DNA of 13,095 nucleotides, taken from DAOUEG01 sp964595455 (lineage in GTDB: Bacteria > Chloroflexota > Dehalococcoidia > Dehalococcoidales > RBG-16-60-22). Positions 1 through 5,902 of the stretch are shown piece by piece. The notes under the pieces were generated by a model. The model had not been told where the DNA came from. It saw only the letters and a program-made list of their open reading frames with translations, and did no database searches. A program made the position numbers and the translations under genes. The stretch is from the NCBI GenBank assembly GCA_964595455.1, contig CAZQQL010000087.1, forward strand, positions 1 to 13,095. Reading direction: 5' to 3'. Numbering within the stretch: position 1 is the stretch's first letter; every line of letters begins with the position of its first letter.

Positions 1-48
1 CGCGATGGAATCTCGTGACTGGAGTTCAGACGTGTGCTCTTCCGATCT
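1..48 (+). other. Illumina TruSeq indexed adapter left in assembly
   Basis: Bases 15-48 match the 34-nt TruSeq read-2 adapter, ending in GCTCTTCCGATCT at 36-48. Bases 7-14 (GGAATCTC) sit exactly where an 8-nt i7 index belongs; the reverse complement GAGATTCC is, from memory, TruSeq HT index D704. Bases 1-6 (cgcgat) fit the end of the P7 oligo (CGAGAT) with one mismatch. This is synthetic library sequence. The genomic insert starts at 49, after the ligated T at 48. Confidence 0.97.
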
Positions 49-416
49 CACACTCCAATCAGCTTTGATACCAGGAAATATATCCCCAATGAAACCGGGA
101 AGGTATATATGACGGTAGGCAGGATATTACCCAAATATTCAACATAGTCCGGTTCTTCGTCTGCCTGGAATATCCCGTTCTGTTTTGCCCAATAAAAAAG
201 GCTGAAAGGAATTACCGCCGGTCGCCCCGGATCATCTTCGGAACGCTTTGCATCATACAACGTCTGAGGCAGCCAGACAGAAGGAATAACAACCGCTAAC
301 CCTGGACCATCAGGAGAGATATTCGCGCCGTACATTGCCTGGGGCAGCCAGATAGAAGGCGCCAATAACAGCACGACTATCCATAGAGGGATAAATATTC
401 TCCATTTGATTTTCAT
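48..416 (-). CDS. small membrane protein with tandem duplication, 3' end cut by adapter
   Basis: I do not recognise this family. The ATG at 414-416 has an AGAGGTG ribosome site about six bases upstream. The 122 residues begin with a basic stretch and a hydrophobic segment (about 7-19) that could be a signal anchor. They end with a second hydrophobic segment (about 97-120), so a membrane location is likely. Between them lies a tandem duplication of period 25 residues: 20-44 and 45-69 share the pattern PS-[IV]-WLPQ-x-x-Y-x-A and end in VIP, with about 15 of 26 positions identical. An acidic linker (EDD, DEEPD) follows. The stop codon uses base 48, the last adapter base, so the true C-terminus is unknown and the protein probably continues past the contig end. 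The gene lies on the same strand as the C39-like peptidase upstream but is separated from it by a terminator. Confidence 0.6.
   Translation of the reverse strand: MKIKWRIFIPLWIVVLLLAPSIWLPQAMYGANISPDGPGLAVVIPSVWLPQTLYDAKRSEDDPGRPAVIPFSLFYWAKQNGIFQADEEPDYVEYLGNILPTVIYTFPVSLGIYFLVSKLIGV
210..359 (-). repeat. 75-bp tandem duplication inside the membrane-protein gene
   Basis: Copies 285-359 and 210-284 encode the two 25-residue units of the small membrane protein. Conservation is visible at DNA level around the WLPQ codons (ggcagccaga in both copies). Elsewhere the copies have diverged, especially in the charged second half, so the duplication is not recent and both units have been kept in frame. 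Confidence 0.75.
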
Positions 417-712
417 TCAAGCACCTCTTAGCGGTATTATAATATCAATCAAGATATTATACGTATTAATATAGCATGTATTACTTGATCAGGATAAAAA
501 GGAGGTTGTCATACAAACCAACTTCTTTATTGATGCTTTGAGTAACCCATTTCATTAGTTACAAAAAAGGTGGCGCTGTCCTTAACATTTGCGCCACTTT
601 TTAATCTGTCCCAACGGAGTGCGCCTACCAGTCTCTGCTGCCTCTAGGTATTAAGTATTCTTGACCCCATGCGCTTCGGAAACAAGTTCCGAGTTTAAGG
701 TCATTATCTGTA
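417..712. other. intergenic region: AT-rich promoter-like zone, terminator, inverted repeat
   Basis: Nothing here looks coding. At 431-480 the sequence is AT-rich and holds two minus-strand TATAAT hexamers (441-436 and 461-456) upstream of the small membrane-protein gene. Neither has a convincing -35 box at 16-18 bp, so the promoter is only possible. A terminator lies at 563-602. At 676-692 a 6-bp inverted repeat (TCGGAA/TTCCGA, 5-nt loop), flanked by TGACC/GGTCA at 662-666 and 699-703, lies just past the stop of the C39-like gene. It has no T-run. Confidence 0.5.
563..602 (-). terminator. intrinsic terminator after the C39-like gene
   Basis: A 7-bp GC-rich stem (570-576 GTGGCGC with 591-597 GCGCCAC) has a 14-nt loop. 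It is flanked by A6 at 563-568 and T5 at 598-602. Read on the minus strand, the stem is followed by a T6 run, as expected for Rho-independent termination about 110 nt after the stop of the C39-like gene. The flanking A and T runs would also let it work on the plus strand, but no plus-strand gene ends here. Confidence 0.75.
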
Positions 713-1876
713 TTACTGCGAGACTTTAGTCATCACTTGTAAGTTCCAAGAATTGTAGTCTATGATAGCTGTTCTCGGGCTATACCAAGTCGTGTGTATC
801 CATACTTTCTTGTAGCTAGGATCTCCGGTGTCATATTCATAGCCAACGCCAGTTGGACAATGTTCATCATCTGAAAGCACAAATGGCCTTTCAGCATCTA
901 CTTCCGTTGTTATGTCGCCCCAAGTAACAATCAGGTCATTATCAACGTCCATGGAATAGCCATGTGTTCCAAAAGCGTCTCGTATTCCATTGTCGATATT
1001 AAGGTAATACGTATATCCATCTTCGTCACCAGTTTCCATGTAATGATGACAATCATCTATGTACTCTTCGTCATCATATTGTGCGGTTAGCCAGTAGCCA
1101 ATTATCATGGCTCCTGAAATCGGAGCGCAACCATCCCAATAAATCCAAGGATCGGGATCGTTACCTGCACAATCAGGATATTCGTCTGCATAGTCTGAAT
1201 GAGCATCACAACACCCCCCACAAGCTTCACTGTGTTGGTACCATAGCGGTACTCCCGAAATTTCCACCCAACCGATTGACTTCGTTTGAGATTCTTTCTC
1301 AATTTTCGCCCACGCTTGAATGGCTAATTGTTCATCAACCTTCGCAATCTTCATCGTTTCCATGTGAACTAAACGGCCTGTTGGAAGGTGGACAACCTTG
1401 TTTTCTTGCTTCATTTTTTCGCCAATTTGAACGGAATATGATAAGGGTCCCCAATATAGTAGTCGAATGTCTCCCCTATCGGACGGTTTCGCAAAGCCTT
1501 TTTCGATAGCCGTTTCGATGACTGGAGTCATTAGTTTACTCGGAGCGGGATCAGTACTATATTCAAGAACCGGCACTAAATATCTTCTCGCAGAAACCAG
1601 AATGTATCCAACTTCACTTTCTTTGTTCATTACCGAAAACTCATAAGCTGAAGGGTTGTCATCCGGGGCATAATATAAAGTAGGTTCGGTGATTGAAGCG
1701 CCAAGCCATTTCTCAATCCTGTTGCTAGAAATTTGGATCTGATTAAGGGCCGCTTTCTTCGCTTCAGTCAAAGTAACAAATTCACTTACTGTGATATCAT
1801 CTGCATTTGCGCTCCAGATAGGAAACACGCTAACCATCAAGAGCATAACTGAAACGATAATGACTATTTTTTTCAT
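713..1876 (-). CDS. secreted C39-like cysteine peptidase
   Basis: This 387-residue protein has a Sec signal peptide (basic MKK, hydrophobic core 4-20, likely cleavage after ANA at residue 25), so it is exported. Residues about 35-108 resemble the inhibitory prodomain of streptopain/PepSY-like proteins (YEFSV, GYILVSA, PVLEYS). The C-terminal half fits the peptidase C39-like family: Q214 in WYQ, candidate nucleophile C250 in WDGCAP followed by GAMIIGYW, H339 before a GVGY motif, and N375 or D373 in DYNSW. An unusual Cys-rich insert precedes the nucleophile (C219, C222, C223, C236). The catalytic assignment is inferred from motif order. The ATG at 1874-1876 has GGGGAGG eight bases upstream. Its substrate is unknown; it could degrade extracellular peptides or act on its own envelope. 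Base composition is AT-richer than in the metabolic genes to the right. Confidence 0.75.
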   Translation of the reverse strand: MKKIVIIVSVMLLMVSVFPIWSANADDITVSEFVTLTEAKKAALNQIQISSNRIEKWLGASITEPTLYYAPDDNPSAYEFSVMNKESEVGYILVSARRYLVPVLEYSTDPAPSKLMTPVIETAIEKGFAKPSDRGDIRLLYWGPLSYSVQIGEKMKQENKVVHLPTGRLVHMETMKIAKVDEQLAIQAWAKIEKESQTKSIGWVEISGVPLWYQHSEACGGCCDAHSDYADEYPDCAGNDPDPWIYWDGCAPISGAMIIGYWLTAQYDDEEYIDDCHHYMETGDEDGYTYYLNIDNGIRDAFGTHGYSMDVDNDLIVTWGDITTEVDAERPFVLSDDEHCPTGVGYEYDTGDPSYKKVWIHTTWYSPRTAIIDYNSWNLQVMTKVSQ

Positions 1877-2135
1877 TGTGAATTCCTCCCCTCTCTTTAT
1901 CTATATTTTGGAACATATTTGTTAATGTTTCGTATTTCTAGTATATTTATCTCTCCTTTCTGATAATATTTTAGTACTCACAAAATTTATCATTTTCGTA
2001 ATAAATAAGTCCTTAGGTATTTTCTAAACATCTAATGAAATTCTAAAATAAAGTACTAGTACCCCTATCGAGTCATTGAACGGTAGCGTTATCACAGTTA
2101 AAATAGACTTTCTCCAATTCCTGATGGAGGTGCGT
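1877..2135. other. divergent intergenic region of the peptidase and response regulator genes
   Basis: This AT-rich spacer separates two divergent genes. On the minus strand a TATACT hexamer (1945-1940) could be a -10 for the peptidase gene, but no good -35 is visible at 16-18 bp. A perfect 10-bp palindrome GTACTAGTAC lies at 2053-2062, just upstream of the response regulator promoter, and AGTACT recurs at 1973-1978. These could be operator half-sites; that is speculation from symmetry alone. Confidence 0.35.
2076..2104 (+). promoter_or_regulatory. sigma70-like promoter of the response regulator gene
   Basis: TTGAAC (2076-2081), a 17-bp spacer and TAAAAT (2099-2104) match the -35/-10 pattern, with a predicted transcription start near 2111. 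The leader would be about 25 nt and contains the GGAGG at 2126-2130. The TTG of this -35 also opens an in-frame extension of the gene, which would make a falsely early start. Confidence 0.65.
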
Positions 2136-2822
2136 ATGAAAAAGACCACTATATTAATAGCGGATGATGATCCGCAAATACTGGAACTGTTACGCACTTT
2201 ACTTGAATTGCAAGGATGGAAAGTCCTGAACGCCGGAAACGGCCAGCAGGCGCTTGAGATAGTAGAGAATGAACAACCTGACCTGATTGTCCTAGACATC
2301 ATACTCCCCGGCATTGACGGCTTTGAGGTCTGCCGCAGACTAAGGGAAAACCACTCTCCCATCCCTATTATCGCCGTCAGCGGGAAACTGGAAGAAAAAG
2401 ACCGGATAAGATGTCTCAACCTGGGAGCGGATGACTTTATAACTAAACCGTTTGACAGTCAGGAACTGGTTGCCCGCATTAAAGCAGCCCTGAGAAGGCC
2501 GCAATTATCCGACCCAAGCTTTCCTCAGTCGCCGTTCAGATGCGGAGACTTTGAGATTAACTACATCTACCGGCAAGTTTTTGTGGGCGGCAAAGAGGTC
2601 CGACTCACTCCCACGGAATACCGGCTGCTTGTTGAATTGACCAGGAATGCCGGCAAGACTCTTACCTACACTCAGTTACTGGAGTCCGTTTGGGGAATTG
2701 AATTCAAAGATGACCGGCAATACGTTCATGTCACCATCAATCATTTACGGAAGCAACTGGAAACAGACGCCATGCACAAGCATATTGTCAATCATCCTCG
2801 GGTTGGGTACCGGTTTGAGTAG
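2136..2822 (+). CDS. OmpR/PhoB-family response regulator (orphan)
   Basis: This 228-residue two-component transcription factor has an N-terminal receiver domain (about 1-120): acidic pocket D10-D12, phospho-acceptor D54 in LDIILPGIDG, switch residue S82 and K104 in the TKPF loop. A C-terminal winged-helix DNA-binding domain (about 130-228) shows LTPTEYRLL and a final GYRFE. Length is normal for the family. I chose the ATG at 2136 because GGAGG (2126-2130) is correctly spaced; an in-frame TTG 60 bases upstream falls in the promoter -35. No histidine kinase is encoded in the window, so the partner and targets are unknown. Family and fold are certain; any role is not. It resembles KdpE and PhoB in layout only. 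Confidence 0.93.
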   Translation: MKKTTILIADDDPQILELLRTLLELQGWKVLNAGNGQQALEIVENEQPDLIVLDIILPGIDGFEVCRRLRENHSPIPIIAVSGKLEEKDRIRCLNLGADDFITKPFDSQELVARIKAALRRPQLSDPSFPQSPFRCGDFEINYIYRQVFVGGKEVRLTPTEYRLLVELTRNAGKTLTYTQLLESVWGIEFKDDRQYVHVTINHLRKQLETDAMHKHIVNHPRVGYRFE

Positions 2823-2828
2823 GTGTCT

Positions 2829-2863
2829 CCCCCCCCCGAGATCCTTCGCTACACTCAGGATGA
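2829..2863. repeat. C9 tract and REP-like dispersed repeat
   Basis: A run of nine C (2829-2837) is followed by an imperfect dyad, ATCCT at 2841-2845 and AGGAT at 2857-2861, around TTCGCT. This fits a widespread class of intergenic repeat reading roughly GTCATCCTGAG..GCGAAGGAT on the other strand. It sits between the convergent ends of the response regulator and isomerase genes. The hairpin could protect or end transcripts, but there is no T-run. Confidence 0.6.
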
Positions 2864-2872
2864 CAACAGCAT

Positions 2873-3934
2873 TTACCCCTTGGCCAGCCGCCTCTTGAGG
2901 TAATCGATGACTTCCACCGGGGAAGGATCGATGCCGTAGAGAATAGCCAGGTAGTAGCTGACAAAATCTCCAAAAGAAATAAGACCGAGCATCTGCGCCA
3001 GGGCGCCCCTGCCGCGGGAGTCCAGATATTCGTGCGGGACATCCGCCCTATTGAGGAGTTCCCCGGTTATCTCGTAGCGCAGCTTGACCCGCTCGTTCAT
3101 CAGGGAAGACCGCAGGAACACCACCTGCATCTGCTTCGCCAGTTCCGGCGGGTACGGGAACCCGACCGTCGCGTTGTGGTTCATTTCCGGCAGGACCTCG
3201 TAGAACGCCCAGGCTTTGCTGTTCTCGTTCACCTGGGTCTTCCATCGGTGCGCTACCTCGGAGGTGATCCCGGTACCGTAGACGACCGGCAGCCGGCTGT
3301 AAAAACGCCTTGCCATCTGCTTGGCGAGGTTCTTCGCTTCCGGGACGGACTCGTTCAGTTCTTCGACCATCGTTTTCAGCACTTCCATGGCCTCGACGAC
3401 GTCATTCTCTTTATCCTGTATCAGCCCCAGTTTCTGGAGAACGCCGAGGGTCGGGATAAAGCTCCAGCCGAGCGCCGCCCGGGGCTGGCCTTTGTAGTCG
3501 ATGTGGAACACCGGCACGCCGGCCTCTTTCGCCTTTTCCGCGAGCTTGCAGCCGGTGGTCAGGGCAAGCTTTTTCGAGTCCAGTTTCAATGCTGCCGCGA
3601 AACCGGAGAGGGTCTCCTCGGTGTTGCCGGAATAGCTGGAAAACAGCATCAGGGTATTGTCATCGGCGTAGGCTGGCAGGGCATAGTCCCGGTGGACCAT
3701 GACAGGTACCCTCGATTCCCCTTCCACCAGCGAGCGTACCAGGTCGCCGCCAATGGCCGAACCACCCATCCCCAGGACGAGCACCTTGTCGATATTCCTG
3801 TAGTCGTCCGGAACGCTGAACTGTTTGACCGTCTGCCAGGCGTTACGGCATTGCTCCGGAAAACCCTTGATGCCGTCCAGCATGCCGGACTTGTCCAGCG
3901 ATTTGTAGGTTGAAATATCATCGAGGTTGGTCAT
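2873..3934 (-). CDS. bifunctional phosphoglucose/phosphomannose isomerase
   Basis: This 353-residue member of the two-SIS-domain PGI/PMI family interconverts fructose-6-phosphate with glucose-6-phosphate and mannose-6-phosphate in the cytoplasm. The glycine-rich GMGGSAIGGD is at 55-64, the sugar-phosphate loop SSYSGNTEET at 99-108, and the presumed catalytic pair E250 and H253 lies in EMNHN. The C-terminus shows the usual DPSPVEVIDYLK helix. It is much shorter than classical Pgi, as expected for this family. I chose the ATG at 3932-3934 because GGAGG (3940-3944) sits five bases upstream; an in-frame TTG 48 bases earlier has no ribosome site. It follows the phosphohexomutase gene on the same strand, 122 bp apart, and may be co-transcribed. 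Together the two feed hexose phosphates into nucleotide-sugar, glycan and possibly trehalose synthesis. Confidence 0.92.
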   Translation of the reverse strand: MTNLDDISTYKSLDKSGMLDGIKGFPEQCRNAWQTVKQFSVPDDYRNIDKVLVLGMGGSAIGGDLVRSLVEGESRVPVMVHRDYALPAYADDNTLMLFSSYSGNTEETLSGFAAALKLDSKKLALTTGCKLAEKAKEAGVPVFHIDYKGQPRAALGWSFIPTLGVLQKLGLIQDKENDVVEAMEVLKTMVEELNESVPEAKNLAKQMARRFYSRLPVVYGTGITSEVAHRWKTQVNENSKAWAFYEVLPEMNHNATVGFPYPPELAKQMQVVFLRSSLMNERVKLRYEITGELLNRADVPHEYLDSRGRGALAQMLGLISFGDFVSYYLAILYGIDPSPVEVIDYLKRRLAKG

Positions 3935-3982
3935 AACATCCTCCACATCATCATAGTAATAACGCTGATAAATCTCTCCCAA

Positions 3983-4003
3983 CCTCTCTTTACAAAAGAG
4001 AGG
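3983..4003. repeat. 9-bp hairpin between mutase and isomerase genes
   Basis: CCTCTCTTT (3983-3991) and AAAGAGAGG (3995-4003) form a perfect 9-bp stem with a 3-nt loop. The hairpin lies in the transcribed gap between the two sugar-phosphate genes. No strong T-run follows on the minus strand, so an mRNA-stability or partial-attenuation element is likelier than a terminator. A second weaker stem (GAAGGC 4029-4034 / GCCTTC 4044-4049) lies beside it. Confidence 0.55.
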
Positions 4004-4056
4004 CGATAGACCTTAACTAACGGTCATTGAAGGCAATTCCATCGCCTTCTTATCCG

Positions 4057-5478
4057 TCAAACCCCTGCTATCTCCCGCCCTGCCTTGAGCATCCTGTCAG
4101 CCCGCTCTTCCGAGTCCGTCTCCGTGTAGATGCGCAGCAGCGGCTCGGTGCCGGAGAACCGGACCAGCAGCCAGGTATTATCCGCCAGATTGAACCGGTA
4201 GCCATCTGTTGTGTCCAGTTCCGCTACCTTGACGCCGTCGATGACGCTCGGCGCGCTCTTGACCCTGCCGACGATGGACTCCCGCTGTTCGGCGGGGAAC
4301 GTTATGTCTACTCGCTTGTAATAATGCGGCCCCACCTTGCTGTACAGGTACTCGATTAACTGCGAAGGTTTTTTGCCGGTCCGTACCATGAGGTCGAGGA
4401 AATAGAGACTGGCCAGGATGCCGTCACGCTCGATGACATGGCCTTTGAACCCGTAGCCGCCGCTCTCTTCGCCGCCCATGATGGCGTTCTCTTCCACCAT
4501 GACGGGCGCCACATACTTGAACCCTACCGCCGTCTGGCGGACGGGCACATTGAACAGTTCCCCGAGACGGAAAGCCATGTTGGTAGTTGTCAGCGTCTTC
4601 ACCAGCGCGCCGCGCTCGCCGCGTACTTCCAGCAGGTACAAAGCCAGCAACGCGTAGACCTGGAGCTGGGTGATAAAGCGGCCGTTCTCATCCACGATGC
4701 CCATACGGTCCGCGTCTCCGTCCGTAGCGAGGCCCACGCGGGCGTTTTTGTCGACCACCTCCCTGGCTAGGCCGTTCAGGTGCGGCATGATCGGTTCGGG
4801 GTGGATGCCGGGGAACAGCGGATTACGGTTGCCATGGATCTCCGTAACGGTATTAGCTCCGTTGGTCAGAATTCTTGCCAGGTAGCCCGCGCCGGCGCCG
4901 TACATGGGATCGATAACGATGTTCAGGCCGGCCTTGCGCAGCCGGTCTACATCCACCAGCCGGGCAATCTGCGCCAGGTAGACCGGGGCAAGGTCAGTCT
5001 CGACGACCAGTTCCCGTTTCTCTGCATCAGCGAGCGGCAAACGTTCCACCCGGCCTTTGTCCCAGGCAATTTCGAGGTGATGCACGACCCTGGCGGTGAT
5101 CTCATCGGACGCAGACGATCCGTACTCGTCCTTGACCTTGAAACCGTTATACTCCCCGCCGTTATGGCTGGCCGTGATGATCACGCCCCCGCCGGCCCCC
5201 TTGGCCAGGACGCCGTAACTCACCACCGGCGTCGGGGTTGGCGCGGACGTGAGATAAACCTTGATATCGTTGCCGGCCAGAACCTCCGCAACGGCGGCGG
5301 CAAAACCCTCCGAGGCGAACCGTGTATCATATCCAACGACCACGCCGCGTTCGGCCAGACCGGCTTCCCTGAGATATCCCGCCATACCCTGGGCGCAGTA
5401 GCGGACATTTTCGTAGGTGAATGTATCGGCGATAATGGCGCGCCAGCCATCTGTGCCGAACTTGATGGGACTAGGCAT
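4057..5478 (-). CDS. phosphoglucomutase/phosphomannomutase
   Basis: This complete 473-residue alpha-D-phosphohexomutase moves phosphate between C1 and C6 of glucose or mannose. All four domain signatures are present: substrate entry GTDGWRA (8-14), phosphoserine S104 in ITASHNGGEYNG, the Mg-binding loop DGDADR (253-258), sugar-binding GGEESGG (335-341) and the phosphate-binding RFSGTEP (440-446). The ATG at 5476-5478 has an AGAGG ribosome site upstream. Glucose versus mannose preference cannot be read from sequence; the GEESGG loop fits the PGM/PMM class, and a GlmM role is less likely. It precedes the PGI/PMI gene, so the pair connects fructose-6-phosphate with glucose-1- and mannose-1-phosphate. 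A strong inverted repeat stands in its leader. Confidence 0.93.
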   Translation of the reverse strand: MPSPIKFGTDGWRAIIADTFTYENVRYCAQGMAGYLREAGLAERGVVVGYDTRFASEGFAAAVAEVLAGNDIKVYLTSAPTPTPVVSYGVLAKGAGGGVIITASHNGGEYNGFKVKDEYGSSASDEITARVVHHLEIAWDKGRVERLPLADAEKRELVVETDLAPVYLAQIARLVDVDRLRKAGLNIVIDPMYGAGAGYLARILTNGANTVTEIHGNRNPLFPGIHPEPIMPHLNGLAREVVDKNARVGLATDGDADRMGIVDENGRFITQLQVYALLALYLLEVRGERGALVKTLTTTNMAFRLGELFNVPVRQTAVGFKYVAPVMVEENAIMGGEESGGYGFKGHVIERDGILASLYFLDLMVRTGKKPSQLIEYLYSKVGPHYYKRVDITFPAEQRESIVGRVKSAPSVIDGVKVAELDTTDGYRFNLADNTWLLVRFSGTEPLLRIYTETDSEERADRMLKAGREIAGV

Positions 5479-5504
5479 GGTACTTTACCTCTCTACAGAG
5501 TAGT

Positions 5505-5541
5505 ATAACTCGCTCGGCGGACGCCGGGGAGAGCGAGTTAT
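5505..5541. promoter_or_regulatory. 11-bp inverted repeat in the leader of the phosphohexomutase gene
   Basis: ATAACTCGCTC (5505-5515) and GAGCGAGTTAT (5531-5541) are perfect 11-bp inverted arms around a 15-nt GC-rich centre that can itself fold (GGC/GCC). No T-run follows on the minus strand, so this is not a standard terminator. The pgm-proximal arm overlaps a TATACT hexamer (5507-5502), a possible -10, so it may be an operator or a structured 5' leader. The -35 position is poor. Confidence 0.6.
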
Positions 5542-5576
5542 GCGCGACAGACTGATAATAAGGGGCGACTGCCTGG

Positions 5577-5867
5577 TTACTGTCCGCTCTTGCGTATCCT
5601 CTCGGCTTCCTTCTCTATCTGGTTTCGTTCCCATGTGGTGTTGTTATCGAATACGAACACGCCGAGGCCGTGGAACAGCAAGCCGATGCCCCAGCCGCCG
5701 AGCGGGAAAGCAAACCATGGAAATCCGGGCGAAGTCAACGCCCAGATAAGGATAAGGATGATGTTGACGACGATGTAGACGCTGAGGTGGACGAAAAAAC
5801 CTTTCTTCTCCTCGACGCGTTTACGAGCAAGTTCATAGATTTGCTCTTCGGTCATTTGCGGCGACAT
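5577..5867 (-). CDS. 2TM domain-containing small membrane protein
   Basis: This 96-residue protein has two predicted membrane helices (about 24-45 and 52-72) joined by a short SPGFPW turn. A charged N-terminal helix (TEEQIYELARKRVEEKKG) and a C-terminal basic coiled tail (ERNQIEKEAERIRKSG) flank them. This pattern matches the 2TM domain family, whose function is unknown; members occur alone or joined to sensor and regulator proteins. I chose the ATG at 5865-5867 because GGGAGG lies seven bases upstream (5875-5880); another in-frame ATG lies six codons earlier, ahead of that site. It starts only 35 bp after metK and probably shares its transcript. The neighbour does not suggest a role. Confidence 0.85.
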   Translation of the reverse strand: MSPQMTEEQIYELARKRVEEKKGFFVHLSVYIVVNIILILIWALTSPGFPWFAFPLGGWGIGLLFHGLGVFVFDNNTTWERNQIEKEAERIRKSGQ

Positions 5868-5902
5868 GCAGCAACCTCCCGTCATTCAGGGTTTTGAAAG
5901 AG

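Noticed and set aside
499..557. Strong AAGGAGG site on the plus strand
   Set aside because: No ATG, GTG or TTG follows with a frame longer than about a dozen codons, so it is probably chance.
3032..3913. 293-codon open frame antisense to the isomerase gene
   Set aside because: It mirrors a well-supported gene, is rich in Arg, His, Val and Asp as antisense frames of GC-rich genes are, and has no recognisable domain.
3953..3982. Promoter TTGGGA-18-TACTAT before the isomerase gene
   Set aside because: Both boxes are weak and the start would leave almost no room before the ribosome site; I would not annotate it.
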